NCBI RefSeq assembly: GCF_002699205.1
Contig: NZ_PABT01000014.1
Span: 124,001 to 188,000 of the forward strand
Direction of reading: 5' to 3'
Length of the DNA stretch: 64,000 bases
From: Allomuricauda sp.
Lineage (GTDB): Bacteria > Bacteroidota > Bacteroidia > Flavobacteriales > Flavobacteriaceae
The notes below the pieces were generated by a model. It saw only the letters and a program-made list of their open reading frames with translations, was not told the origin of the DNA and did no database searches. Below, one piece after another: positions 17,878 to 26,683 of this stretch; positions within the stretch are counted from its first letter, which is position 1; every line of letters starts with the position of its first letter. Position numbers and translations under genes: made by a program.

Positions 17878-18270
17878 TTACTGCATTATGTACACCAAAA
17901 AAATTGTTGGAATCAAATAGACAACAATCGTCCTTGCCCCTTCATAATCCATGGCCACACGCTGGCCAAGTAACAACATCAACAAAGTTATCGTTGAAAG
18001 AATGGCTCCGTAGAAGCCAAAAACACTTTCGCCATCGATGGCAAATTGAAAAACACCTACACCGCTGAGTATTCCGGAGAGCATTTCAAGAACCATGATA
18101 ATTCCAAGAAGGACGGGGACCATTCCCTTAAAAGGGGATTTTGCAAAATGCCCGGTCAACCAACTTAGATTGCCTTTCCAATTCAACACCTTGTCAATTC
18201 CACTCTGCAAAAAAGTGATTGTCAAAAAAACCAGCAACAGAAGCTCTGTAATATTTGAAAATATGGTCAT
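17878..18270 (-). CDS. DoxX-family membrane protein
   Basis: 130 residues with four membrane segments. FLTITFLQSGIDKVLNWKGN near the N-terminus is the DoxX-like signature (hydrophobic helix, then SGxxKxxxW), followed by PVLLGIIMVLEMLSGILSG. Members of this superfamily include quinone- and redox-associated membrane proteins, but no specific activity can be assigned. It lies 12 bp downstream of holB on the same strand and could be transcribed with it. Confidence 0.72.
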   Translation of the reverse strand: MTIFSNITELLLLVFLTITFLQSGIDKVLNWKGNLSWLTGHFAKSPFKGMVPVLLGIIMVLEMLSGILSGVGVFQFAIDGESVFGFYGAILSTITLLMLLLGQRVAMDYEGARTIVVYLIPTIFLVYIMQ

Positions 18271-18282
18271 GGTTAGTTTTAT

Positions 18283-19434
18283 TTAAGCGGCCTTTGTGTG
18301 TAAAAGCCTTGTTAGTTTAATGGACAGGTCCGTGAAAATCAATTTGGAATTTCCATTGCGTTCCACGTGAAAAATTGCTTTTTCCAACTCCTCTACAATT
18401 TCCAAAATATTATTTTCATGTACAAAAGGGGCGAACTTGTTCAGGTCAAAGCCTTCCATGTGCACCTTGGCGTACACGAGTTCATCTGCCTTGTAATTGA
18501 GTAAAAGCGCCTGCCGCATCATGGTAAGGCAATAGTTCAGGAATTTTTTCTGTACTTCCCGACCCGTTTTGGCAACTTCTTCGCTCCACAAAATCAATTC
18601 TTGAATGGCACCCTTGTTGCCCTTGGCCTTAAAAGCACTTCGGACCCATTGCACAAACCAACGTTCAAAAACCAAATCTTCTGAATCATTGTTCAATAGA
18701 TCAAGGGCCTTGTTAAAGTTCCCGTTTGCTTCAAGGGCAATTGTATGGGCCTCGGTCTGGTCAATACCCCTACGTAAAAGTTCGTCGGTAATGACTTGTT
18801 CCGCAAGGGGAGGAAAATTTAAAATTTGGCAGCGGGAACGGATGGTATTGATGATTTGCTCCTCATCTTCCGCCAAAAGAAGCAAGACTGTTTTGTCGGG
18901 AGGTTCTTCAATAAGTTTCAAAAGCTTATTGGCCGCGGAAATATTCATTTTTTCGGCCATCCAAACAATCAAGATCTTATATCCCCCTTCATAGGACTTC
19001 AGCGACAGTTTTTTTACCATGTCCTGGGCTTCATCCACCCCAATTTGCCCCTGTTTTTTTTCAATACCAATATGTCGGTACCAATCAAACAAATTTCCAT
19101 AGGGCTGCTCTTTTACAAACTGTCGCCATTCTTCCAGATAATGGTCACTTACAGCATGTGATTTTATCTTGTCAGAATTGGAAACAGGAAACGCAAAATG
19201 AAGGTCGGGGTGTGTCAATGAGTTGCACTTTGTGTTGCACACCATGTTTTCCCCATCATTTTCACCACCAGTATTGCCACAGAGCAAGTATTGGGCATAA
19301 GCTATGGCCATGGGCAATACTCCGGAGCCCTCCGGTCCAACGAATAATTGTGCGTGGGCCACCCGACCGTTTTCAGCCGTGGTCACCAAATGTTTTTTGA
19401 TGTGTTCGAGCCCTAAAACATTTTTAAAAAGCAT
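18283..19434 (-). CDS. holB: DNA polymerase III delta' subunit
   Basis: A 383-residue clamp-loader subunit. The start at 19434 (MLFKNVLGLEHIKKHL) is preferred over 19449 because a TAnnTTTG box occupies 19439-19446, between the two. AHAQLFVGPEGSGVLPMAIA (about 25-44) is a degenerate P-loop without the Lys, as expected for delta', which does not hydrolyse ATP. A cysteine cluster at about 52-72 (C..., CNTKC) can bind zinc. The segment AANKLLKLIEEPP with an SRC-type motif (IRSRCQILNFPP) is diagnostic of the gamma/delta' family. The 3' part contains a degenerate parS-like sequence at 18359-18374. Confidence 0.93.
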   Translation of the reverse strand: MLFKNVLGLEHIKKHLVTTAENGRVAHAQLFVGPEGSGVLPMAIAYAQYLLCGNTGGENDGENMVCNTKCNSLTHPDLHFAFPVSNSDKIKSHAVSDHYLEEWRQFVKEQPYGNLFDWYRHIGIEKKQGQIGVDEAQDMVKKLSLKSYEGGYKILIVWMAEKMNISAANKLLKLIEEPPDKTVLLLLAEDEEQIINTIRSRCQILNFPPLAEQVITDELLRRGIDQTEAHTIALEANGNFNKALDLLNNDSEDLVFERWFVQWVRSAFKAKGNKGAIQELILWSEEVAKTGREVQKKFLNYCLTMMRQALLLNYKADELVYAKVHMEGFDLNKFAPFVHENNILEIVEELEKAIFHVERNGNSKLIFTDLSIKLTRLLHTKAA

Positions 19435-19438
19435 GTTC

Positions 19439-19446
19439 CAAAGATA
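19439..19446 (-). promoter_or_regulatory. TAnnTTTG -7 box directly at the holB start
   Basis: On the minus strand TATCTTTG ends only 4 nt before the ATG at 19434. If it is used with the usual distance of about 5-7 nt to the transcription start, the holB mRNA would be leaderless or nearly so. Confidence 0.5.
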
Positions 19447-19583
19447 CATTTTTAACCATTGAAGTTTTCTTCAGAACCAGATTGAAGGGAGTCATCTCTT
19501 TAACATATCAAATCAAAAAGGTTAAAAACTGTGAATCTTTGAAATAATAGGCCCGTCAAACCAGTGAAAAAGCAAGAAATCTT

Positions 19584-19591
19584 TACTTTTG
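19584..19591 (+). promoter_or_regulatory. TAnnTTTG -7 box of pgk
   Basis: TACTTTTG, an exact match to the -7 consensus, 25 nt upstream of the pgk ATG. No TTG with correct spacing was found. Confidence 0.5.
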
Positions 19592-19616
19592 AGATTCTCA
19601 AAAAAGACCACACTAA

Positions 19617-20807
19617 ATGAAGACGATAGACGATTTTAATTTCGAAGGAAAAAAAGCATTGATCAGAGTTGATTTCAACGTTCCGTTGGACGGAGATTTC
19701 AATGTAACCGACACTAGCCGAATTGATGCCGCAAAACCTACCATTTTAAAAGTTTTGGAAGATGGTGGTTCTGCCGTTTTAATGAGCCACTTGGGAAGAC
19801 CAAAGGGAAAAGCGAACCCGGACATGTCACTTTCCCACATCACCGAAACCGTATCCGAGATTATTGGGGTACAGGTAAAATTTGCGGAAGATTGTGTCGG
19901 TCCCAAAGCAGATGACGCTGTGGCCAACCTGCAAAGTGGAGAAGTGCTTTTGTTGGAGAACCTTCGTTTTCATGCCGAGGAGGAAGCTGGGGATGAATCG
20001 TTTGCCGAGCAATTGTCGAAACATGGTGATATTTACGTGAACGATGCGTTCGGCACCGCCCATAGGGCCCATGCCTCTACCACTATTGTGGCTAAATTTT
20101 TTCCAGAAAACAAATGTTTCGGATATCTTTTGGCAAAGGAAATCAAAGCGATAGACAAAGTAATGGCAACAGGGGAAAAGCCCGTTACCGCTATTTTGGG
20201 AGGTGCCAAGGTATCCTCCAAAATCACCATTATTGAAAATATATTGGACAAAGTGGACAACCTTATCATCGGGGGAGGTATGACCTACACTTTTGTGAAG
20301 GCAAAAGGGGGAAAAGTAGGGGATTCTATCTGCGAAGATGATAAAATGGAGCTGGCTTTGGAAATTCTTAAACAAGCTGAGGCCAAAAACGTGAAGGTTT
20401 ATCTGCCGGTAGATGTTTTGGCGGCCGATGCCTTTGACAATGGAGCCAACACACAATTTGTTGACGTAGATAAAATCCCTGATGGATGGCAAGGGTTGGA
20501 TGCGGGTCCAAAAACCTTGGAAATTTTTAAAGAGGTGATCTTGGCATCCAAAACCATCTTGTGGAACGGTCCGGTGGGCGTTTTTGAAATGGAAAATTTT
20601 GCCAAAGGAACCATAGCAGTAGGCAATTATATTGATGAAGCCACACAAAAAGGAGCATTCTCCCTTGTGGGTGGAGGAGATTCCGTTGCCGCCGTAAAAC
20701 AATTCGGGTTTGAGGACAAAGTAAGCTACGTGTCCACAGGTGGCGGGGCGATGTTGGAAAGCTTGGAAGGGAAAACCTTGCCGGGCATCGCTGCAATATT
20801 GGGCTAA
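19617..20807 (+). CDS. pgk: Phosphoglycerate kinase
   Basis: A 396-residue glycolytic enzyme transferring phosphate from 1,3-bisphosphoglycerate to ADP in the cytoplasm. [13 protein letters not shown] (about 14-26) is the family signature, with [15 protein letters not shown] and [13 protein letters not shown] following. The nucleotide-binding part has [38 protein letters not shown] and the C-terminal [17 protein letters not shown] with [16 protein letters not shown]. Length is standard. The long open antisense frame over it is a coding shadow. Confidence 0.98.
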   Translation: MKTIDDFNFEGKKALIRVDFNVPLDGDFNVTDTSRIDAAKPTILKVLEDGGSAVLMSHLGRPKGKANPDMSLSHITETVSEIIGVQVKFAEDCVGPKADDAVANLQSGEVLLLENLRFHAEEEAGDESFAEQLSKHGDIYVNDAFGTAHRAHASTTIVAKFFPENKCFGYLLAKEIKAIDKVMATGEKPVTAILGGAKVSSKITIIENILDKVDNLIIGGGMTYTFVKAKGGKVGDSICEDDKMELALEILKQAEAKNVKVYLPVDVLAADAFDNGANTQFVDVDKIPDGWQGLDAGPKTLEIFKEVILASKTILWNGPVGVFEMENFAKGTIAVGNYIDEATQKGAFSLVGGGDSVAAVKQFGFEDKVSYVSTGGGAMLESLEGKTLPGIAAILG

Positions 20808-20846
20808 GTATCACGTTCTGAGTTATCAGGGAAAACGTTAAAAAGA

Positions 20847-20871
20847 CAGAGAAATTTGTCTCTGGGCTTTA
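20847..20871 (+). terminator. Possible weak terminator after pgk
   Basis: CAGAGA (20847-20852) and TCTCTG (20859-20864) form a 6-bp stem with a six-base loop, followed by GGCTTT rather than a clean T tract. It is placed correctly between pgk and the next gene but is weak. Confidence 0.35.
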
Positions 20872-20926
20872 CTATTTCAGAAAAAAGCACCATTTTAGTT
20901 TGCCCCATAAATCAAATCTTTTCCAA

Positions 20927-22528
20927 ATGAACCAAAAATTGAGAATAGCTGTTTTTTCGGCCATACTGTCCGCCGGGCCCTATGTCGGTGCACAGCAAAT
21001 GGATGTGGCACGGAACACGGAAAAAGACACCACTTTGCTTCAAGAAGGGGAAGGGGCGACCATTTCAGTGTCGAAGGTTAAAATCGACGGTCAGCTCATG
21101 GCGTTGGAAACGAAGGAAGATGGAAAGTTTAAGCTGCGTGATCTGGAAGAAGCTTGGAAATATGATAGCCTTTGGTTAAACGAGCTTCATAGTAACGCAG
21201 ATCTGTTCAGTGATATGCTGTTGGAAATTCAAAACGGTCCAGAACAGGATTCGGTTTATGTGGTTGACCTGCCCACGGATACATTAAAGGCGCGTTTGGC
21301 GCGAATGAACGAAAAAACCCCGTTCAACATCACCTATAATCCATCCTTGGAAAGTGTAATCAAATCTTTTTTGACAAGGAGGAGGGATCTGATGCAGCGC
21401 ATGATGACGGCAAGCCAGTTTTATTTTCCATTATTTGAACAGGAGTTGGACAACCAAAATATTCCTTTGGAAATCAAATATCTGGCCATCGTGGAATCTG
21501 CCCTTAATCCAAAAGCAAGGTCCAGAGTGGGCGCCAAGGGACTTTGGCAATTTATGTACAGTACCGGCAAAATGTATGGTTTGGATGTAAGTAGCTATGT
21601 GGACGAAAGACACGACCCTATTTTGGCCACCAAAGCAGCGAGTAAATATCTTTCCAAGCTCTACGATATTTTTGGAGACTGGGATTTGGCGTTGGCAGCA
21701 TATAACTCCGGCCCAGGAAACGTAAACAAGGCCATTCGACGTTCAGGAGGATATAAAAACTATTGGAACATCAGACCATTCCTTCCCAGGGAAACAGCAG
21801 GGTATCTCCCCGCTTTTTTGGCAACCATGTACATTTTTGAATATGCCGAAGAACATGGGTTGCAATATAAAAAAGCCGACCGTCCCTATTTTGAAACGGA
21901 TACGATCCACGTAAAGAACATGATCACATTTGATCAAATTTCAAGACTTGTGGACATAGGGACAGAGGAACTTGAAATGTTGAACCCTGCCTATAAACTC
22001 AATATTATCCCGAAAGTTGAAGGAAAAAATTATGCCCTGCGGCTACCAGTATCCAAAATCGGAAAGTTTGTCTCCAACGAGGAACAGATTTATGCCTTTG
22101 CCAAAAAGGAACTGGACTCATTGGAAAAACCATTGCCAAATCTGGTGACCGCCCAGGACCAGATTCGTTATAGGGTGAAAAGTGGCGATTATTTGGGTAA
22201 GATAGCCGAAAAATATGGCGTGGGAATCAGTCAAATAAAACGATGGAACGGTCTTAGAAGCAACAATTTGAGGGTAGGACAACGATTGACAATATACCCG
22301 AGAAAACCCTATATTGCCAAAAACTCTTCCAAGACCAGCAGCTCCAAGTCTTCTGGAGCTACAGTAAGCGGATCTAAAATATATACGGTAAGGTCAGGGG
22401 ATTCCCTTTGGGCGATTTCCAAAAAGTACCCGGGAATTACCATAGAAAATTTGCGAGAATGGAACGGTATTAGTGGGAATAATCTAAAACCGGGCACAAA
22501 ACTTAAATTGTGTGATTGTTCTTCGTAA
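20927..22528 (+). CDS. Lytic murein transglycosylase with two LysM domains (MltD-like)
   Basis: A 533-residue exported protein that would cleave the MurNAc-GlcNAc bond of peptidoglycan. The ATG at 20927 (MNQKLRIAVFSAILSAG) gives a clean signal peptide; the in-frame start at 20900 adds nine non-conserved residues. The family 1 SLT domain lies at about 175-310 with IVESALNPKARSRVGAKGLW (catalytic Glu near 190), AAYNSGPGNVNKAI and RETAGYLPAFLAT. Two LysM modules follow: YRVKSGDYLGKIAEKYGV near 415 and YTVRSGDSLWAISKKYPG near 480, joined by a Ser/Lys-rich linker. The gene is 12 bp upstream of the DUF4837 gene, so they probably form an operon. Confidence 0.9.
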   Translation: MNQKLRIAVFSAILSAGPYVGAQQMDVARNTEKDTTLLQEGEGATISVSKVKIDGQLMALETKEDGKFKLRDLEEAWKYDSLWLNELHSNADLFSDMLLEIQNGPEQDSVYVVDLPTDTLKARLARMNEKTPFNITYNPSLESVIKSFLTRRRDLMQRMMTASQFYFPLFEQELDNQNIPLEIKYLAIVESALNPKARSRVGAKGLWQFMYSTGKMYGLDVSSYVDERHDPILATKAASKYLSKLYDIFGDWDLALAAYNSGPGNVNKAIRRSGGYKNYWNIRPFLPRETAGYLPAFLATMYIFEYAEEHGLQYKKADRPYFETDTIHVKNMITFDQISRLVDIGTEELEMLNPAYKLNIIPKVEGKNYALRLPVSKIGKFVSNEEQIYAFAKKELDSLEKPLPNLVTAQDQIRYRVKSGDYLGKIAEKYGVGISQIKRWNGLRSNNLRVGQRLTIYPRKPYIAKNSSKTSSSKSSGATVSGSKIYTVRSGDSLWAISKKYPGITIENLREWNGISGNNLKPGTKLKLCDCSS

Positions 22529-22540
22529 ATTTAACACAAG

Positions 22541-23539
22541 ATGAAAAAATTTGGAACACTAGTAGTCGCCACAACATTGTTGGCGTTGGGAGCCTGTAAG
22601 AATTCAGGTTCAAAAGAAAGATTCCTTCCACCATCCACAGGGGGCATAAACTCTCTAATGGTTGTCATGGACACCGAGCTCTGGAGAGGGCCGGTCGGGG
22701 AGAAAATCAGGGAAGAGTTTGCGGCGCAGATTGTTGGTCTGCCCCAAATAGAGCCTAAATTCACCATTACACAAGTACCACCAAAGGTGTTCAAGGGGAC
22801 TACCACCCACTCCAGGTCATTGTTGTATGTGGAACAAGATTCAACCTCTTTGGCCCATATCAAAGACGATGCATATTCAAAACCGCAAAAAGTCGCCGTG
22901 GTAACCGGACCGACCGAGGAAATCTTGATAAAGAACCTTGATTCTTTGGCAGACAGGGCCATAAAAGAGTTCAAAGAGAATGAGATTGCAGAGGCACAAA
23001 GACGATTTGAACGTTCCTTGAGCAAGGACAAGGCCCTTGAAGAGGAGTTTGGAATTCACCTTAATGTACCATCGTTATACAAGGTGGGAAAAAGAGAGGA
23101 CAACTTTGTTTGGATGGACATCCAGATTCCGAAGGGAACCATGAACATTATTGCTTATGAAATGCCGTGGGATTATTTCAGTAACGATTCCACTTTTGTG
23201 GAGGATATCGTTAGAATGAGGGACTCTATAGGTCAAAAATATATCCCTGGCCCTTATGAAAATACTTATATGATCACTGAAAAGGCTTTTGCCCCCTATG
23301 TATTCCCTGCGGAAATTGGAGGAAGAAAAGCGGCAGAGGTAAGAGGTGTATGGGAAATTCATGGATACCCGATGGCAGGCCCGTTCTTAACCTATATCAT
23401 CAACGATAAAGAAAACAACAGGAAGATGGTCATCGAGGGATTCACTTTTGCGCCTTCCGAAGCAAAACGGGATTATATGTTTGAACTGGAGGCCATTTTG
23501 AAAACAATAAAGTTTGTGCCTTCTTCTTCTGCGGACTAA
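22541..23539 (+). CDS. DUF4837 family lipoprotein
   Basis: 332 residues with a lipoprotein signal peptide (lipobox ALGAC, Cys at 19). The mature part begins with SGGxxL-like LPPSTGGINSLMVVMDTELW, and GEKIREEFAAQIVGLPQIEP, IPGPYENTYMITE and GVWEIHGYPMAGPFLTY are recognisable blocks of the Bacteroidota-restricted DUF4837 family. The function is unknown. Co-transcription with a lytic transglycosylase hints at a cell-wall or envelope role, by context only. Followed by a strong bidirectional terminator. Confidence 0.82.
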   Translation: MKKFGTLVVATTLLALGACKNSGSKERFLPPSTGGINSLMVVMDTELWRGPVGEKIREEFAAQIVGLPQIEPKFTITQVPPKVFKGTTTHSRSLLYVEQDSTSLAHIKDDAYSKPQKVAVVTGPTEEILIKNLDSLADRAIKEFKENEIAEAQRRFERSLSKDKALEEEFGIHLNVPSLYKVGKREDNFVWMDIQIPKGTMNIIAYEMPWDYFSNDSTFVEDIVRMRDSIGQKYIPGPYENTYMITEKAFAPYVFPAEIGGRKAAEVRGVWEIHGYPMAGPFLTYIINDKENNRKMVIEGFTFAPSEAKRDYMFELEAILKTIKFVPSSSAD

Positions 23540-23563
23540 GGAAATTTTACCCACAACAAAATC

Positions 23564-23599
23564 AAAAAAGCCCAAGATTATCGTGTCTTGGGCTTTTTT
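23564..23599. terminator. Bidirectional rho-independent terminator
   Basis: AAAAAAGCCCAAGA (23564-23577) pairs with TCTTGGGCTTTTTT (23586-23599) around an eight-base loop. It has A and T runs on both sides, so it can serve the DUF4837 gene on the plus strand and the small membrane-protein gene on the minus strand. Confidence 0.92.
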
Positions 23600-23621
23600 T
23601 GATCTTTAAAGCTTAGCTTGA

Positions 23622-23792
23622 TTAATCAAACGCATAGCCGGTTGCTATCCTGTATACAAATGCATAAAGCACGATAAAGAACATGATAAAGCTGAACCAT
23701 GCGAATATTTTAAAATATTTTTCCAATAAGATGTGCCCCAAATTGCGGAAGCCTTCCAAATAAATTTCCTTAACGAGTAATAATTTTTTCAT
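23622..23792 (-). CDS. Small single-pass membrane protein (DUF6747-like)
   Basis: 56 residues from the ATG at 23792: MKKLLLVKEIYLEGFRNLGH, then one membrane helix (KYFKIFAWFSFIMFFIVLYA at about 27-46), ending YRIATGYAFD. The pattern (amphipathic KEIYxEGFRNLG, then a helix with a FxWF core) matches small flavobacterial proteins that I recall as DUF6747. A longer frame opening at 23921 has an implausible N-terminus. It is flanked by the bidirectional terminator and has no operon partner. The function is unknown. Confidence 0.6.
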   Translation of the reverse strand: MKKLLLVKEIYLEGFRNLGHILLEKYFKIFAWFSFIMFFIVLYAFVYRIATGYAFD

Positions 23793-24043
23793 AAGCCTGG
23801 TTTTAAGTTTTAAAGACAGGTCAAAGATTTGATTTCGTGGAAGAGAATGAAAAACAAAGGGATGAACGGCAATAAAAAGGGGTGAAGGATAAGTGGGAAT
23901 GCCGTAAACCCGCAAAGCCATCTATTTGATCGACAAACTACATATTGCCCCAAACAGTTGGACGAACGAAAATATCGATAAACTGCAGATTGTTCTTAAA
24001 AAGATCAAGAATAGGCTGTGTTTAAAGGACAAAGGGAAGCTAT

Positions 24044-26107
24044 TTATTCAGAAATGAGAATAAATTCCGATCTCCTGTTCAAACGATGCTGGTCTGCCGG
24101 GCATGGTTGGCCATCAATGCAATTGTTCAACGGTTCCTCTTCACCATAACCAACGGCACTGACAATTCTTGAAGGATCGACACCTTGGGAAACAATATAG
24201 TCTTTGGTGGATTGGGCCCGTTTCTCAGAGAGGTATTTGTTGTACGCTGTTGGACCAATGGCATCGGTGTACGATTTGATTTTAAGGGAAAGGTCTTGGT
24301 TCTCTTTTAGAACAGCGATAAGCTTATCCAATTCCTTGGCAGAACTAGCGGTGATCTTATAGCTATCGAAGCCAAAGTACACATTACCGGGCTTAAAAGT
24401 TTCAACTATGGGCTTGTCCACAGAAACCTTTTTCTGTTCTTTTAAACGATGGGTTGTTTTTATGTTCTTGTTGTCCTTGGTCTTTACCGTTAAGCTATCG
24501 TTTATGAAGCCTTCTTTCTTGGCCACTATGGTATAATTGGTTGTAGGGTCCAAATTATCGAAAGAGTATTCTCCGTTACCATCCGCTATAACTTCTTTTA
24601 ATAGGTCACCCTCCTGGAACAACATGATACTAGCCTGTTCGATTGCCTCTCCAGAAGTGTTTTCCACAGCTCCGGTTATGGTATTAAAATTGGGTGTATA
24701 GGTAAAGGAATAAATGTCGTCGTCCCCTTTTCCCCCTGTTCGGTTCGAGGCGAAATAACCCTTTGTGCCGGTCGAATCAATAATAAAAGAGAAATCGTCC
24801 CGATTACTGTTGAAGGGCTGGCCCAAATTTATGGGCTCATTGAACACTCCGTTTGCCCCTTCAGATCTATAAATATCCAATCCTCCAAAACCCTTGGCTT
24901 TGTTGGAAGAAAAATAAAGGGCGTTTTCGGTTACGTACGGGAACATCTCCTTTGTGTTGGTGTTGATTGTCCTGCCGAGGTTTTTTGGCTCGGAAAAAGC
25001 CCCGTTTTCCAAAATATCCACTACATAAATATCGGTGTCTCCAAAACCGCCGGGCCTATCGGAAACAAAATACATTTTTTTGCCGTCCAGACTTACCGTT
25101 GGGTGGCCGGTAGAATAATCTTCACTGTTGAACGGAAGTTCCTCGGCCTCGGTCCATGTGCCATTGCTATACTGCGAACGATAAATTTTTAAATGATTGA
25201 TACCGTTTTTGCCCCGTTTTAACCTTTTGCCATAATTGTTTCTGGTAAAATAGATGGTTTTCTGATCTGGAGAAAAAGCAAGTGAGGCTTCGTGAAACTT
25301 AGTGTTTATCTTATTGGAGAATTTTTTTGGACCAAAGAGGTCTCCCTCGTCATTTTTTCTTTTTGCCACATAAAGATCTAGAAAAGGTTGGTTGGTCCAT
25401 CGATAACGGCGAGTGGTCAATATGGAAGAATCTTTTGCGGAGGCATAAACAATGTCGTTGCCATTGTGGAACATGGGGGAAAAGTCGGAATACTTTGAAT
25501 TGATATCAAGGTTTTTGATCTTCACTGAAGACGCACCGTTCCATGTGTTTGTTTCCAAGTTGTTGAGTTCGTTCAGTGGCTCGTTCCTTTTTTCCTTCAA
25601 GATTTTGGTCAAGGTTGCGGCTCTGCGATATTTACCGGTCCCCTTTAAGGTTTGGGCATATTTAAAGATGGTATCATCCGGTATTTCATCTTGGTACAAT
25701 TGGTAGAGTTCATCATACCATTTATATGCCTTTTCGAGATTGCCACTATAATAATGCGAATCCCCGGCCTTGGACAACAATGGCAAAGTATGCTCAGTGT
25801 CGGTTTTTTCCAGAACAATATCAAAAATACGGGCAGCTTCGGCATACCACATTTTATCAAAATACTCGTTTCCTTTTTGGATCAGCTTTTCTGAGGCCCC
25901 TTTTTTGCTTAAATACTTATGTAGTCTCTTGTCACTTAAGCCATCAAGATGTTTTATAAAGGCATCCTCGGGAGGGTAGTCATTATTATATTGTTCGTTG
26001 TTGGACATGGAAGCTTCTTTCCCATAATCGGAAAGGGCAAGCTCTTGGGCATATATGCCAAGCGAGCAAGACAGGAAAAAAAGCAAGATCAATCTTTTCA
26101 TTACCAC
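24044..26107 (-). CDS. OmpA-family protein with TPR, PD40 and carboxypeptidase-regulatory-like domains
   Basis: About 685 residues; the true start may be the second Met codon at 26101. A signal peptide (MKRLILLFFLSCSLGIYAQ) is followed by a TPR-like region (about 60-180) and a PD40/WD40-like propeller (about 200-470), where repeats of the type FSPDQKTIYFTRNNYG, VSLDGKKMYFVSDRPGGFG and YFSSNKAKGFGGLDIY are visible. A carboxypeptidase-regulatory-like beta domain (about 478-565) and an OmpA C-terminal domain (about 573-687, YFGFDSYKITASSAKELD and a YGEEEPL...NRRSEF end) complete it. This architecture is that of PorE-like proteins associated with type IX secretion and peptidoglycan anchoring at the outer membrane. 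Three inverted repeats lie just upstream. Confidence 0.87.
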   Translation of the reverse strand: MVMKRLILLFFLSCSLGIYAQELALSDYGKEASMSNNEQYNNDYPPEDAFIKHLDGLSDKRLHKYLSKKGASEKLIQKGNEYFDKMWYAEAARIFDIVLEKTDTEHTLPLLSKAGDSHYYSGNLEKAYKWYDELYQLYQDEIPDDTIFKYAQTLKGTGKYRRAATLTKILKEKRNEPLNELNNLETNTWNGASSVKIKNLDINSKYSDFSPMFHNGNDIVYASAKDSSILTTRRYRWTNQPFLDLYVAKRKNDEGDLFGPKKFSNKINTKFHEASLAFSPDQKTIYFTRNNYGKRLKRGKNGINHLKIYRSQYSNGTWTEAEELPFNSEDYSTGHPTVSLDGKKMYFVSDRPGGFGDTDIYVVDILENGAFSEPKNLGRTINTNTKEMFPYVTENALYFSSNKAKGFGGLDIYRSEGANGVFNEPINLGQPFNSNRDDFSFIIDSTGTKGYFASNRTGGKGDDDIYSFTYTPNFNTITGAVENTSGEAIEQASIMLFQEGDLLKEVIADGNGEYSFDNLDPTTNYTIVAKKEGFINDSLTVKTKDNKNIKTTHRLKEQKKVSVDKPIVETFKPGNVYFGFDSYKITASSAKELDKLIAVLKENQDLSLKIKSYTDAIGPTAYNKYLSEKRAQSTKDYIVSQGVDPSRIVSAVGYGEEEPLNNCIDGQPCPADQHRLNRRSEFILISE

Positions 26108-26118
26108 TCCATCTGCAC

Positions 26119-26180
26119 AAATGAACGGATCTGTTCATTTTTGGTTAAGCATAGCGGGCTTAACAGTTTAGTTTGAACTG
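26119..26180. promoter_or_regulatory. Cluster of three inverted repeats upstream of the OmpA-type gene
   Basis: Three adjacent inverted repeats lie within 62 bp upstream of the gene at 26107 (minus strand). They are AAATGAAC/GTTCATTT (26119-26126, 26133-26140), GTTAAGC/GCTTAAC (26144-26150, 26158-26164) and CAGTT/AACTG (26164-26168, 26176-26180). They may be operators or a structured 5' leader. The remainder of the gap to tatA (26181-26318) is otherwise featureless. Confidence 0.45.
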
Positions 26181-26318
26181 CTAAAATAGGGTATGGTAAG
26201 TGGGGTGATAATTTTTTGTTGTGAAAGGGTGAATTTACGGCGTTGAATACTATAAAAATGTTGTTGTTGGTCTAAAACCACTTAAAACACAACAAGTTTC
26301 GGCCTGCAAAAAAGTCAA

Positions 26319-26516
26319 TTACGATTTTGACTCGTTGCTTTCGCCCTCCAATTTTTCGTCCTCTTTGGTTGCGTTCTTAAATTCTTTGATACCGCTTCCA
26401 AGGCCTTTCATAAGTTCAGGAATTTTTCTCCCTCCAAAAAGCAAAACTACCACGGCAAGAATCAAAACAATCTGCCAAGGGCCTAACATGCCTAATAATA
26501 TAGTTTGAGCAATCAT
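26319..26516 (-). CDS. tatA: Twin-arginine translocase subunit TatA/TatE family
   Basis: A 65-residue protein with one N-terminal membrane helix ([20 protein letters not shown]), the [20 protein letters not shown] hinge-plus-amphipathic-helix signature and an acidic tail. TatA oligomers form the pathway for folded proteins carrying twin-arginine signals. tatC is not nearby. The gene stands alone, divergent from the M23 peptidase gene. Confidence 0.95.
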   Translation of the reverse strand: MIAQTILLGMLGPWQIVLILAVVVLLFGGRKIPELMKGLGSGIKEFKNATKEDEKLEGESNESKS

Positions 26517-26669
26517 ATTTTCAAAAACCTTTAATTAGAAAGGTAAAGGTACTAAAAAGATGTGGAAGAGTATATTGGATTAACGAAAATTAGCATTTGA
26601 AAAGGATTTTTGGGAACTTATCGGCAACACCTTTTTAAAAAGCTTAACATGCATATTAAAATCTAAGAC

Positions 26670-26677
26670 TATCTTTG
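26670..26677 (+). promoter_or_regulatory. TAnnTTTG -7 box directly upstream of the M23 gene
   Basis: TATCTTTG ends 6 nt before the ATG at 26684. Transcription is expected to start at about 26683, predicting a leaderless or near-leaderless mRNA. It also rules out the in-frame TTG at 26675, which lies inside the box. Confidence 0.55.
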
Positions 26678-26683
26678 TTCATC

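Noticed and set aside
19827..20702. Long open frame on the minus strand opposite pgk (291 codons)
   Set aside because: It is a coding shadow of a strongly conserved gene; the translation is Phe/Cys/His-rich, with no domain or promoter.
23622..23921. 99-codon reading of the small membrane protein from 23921
   Set aside because: The first 43 residues look like translated non-coding sequence; the 56-residue form from 23792 fits the family.
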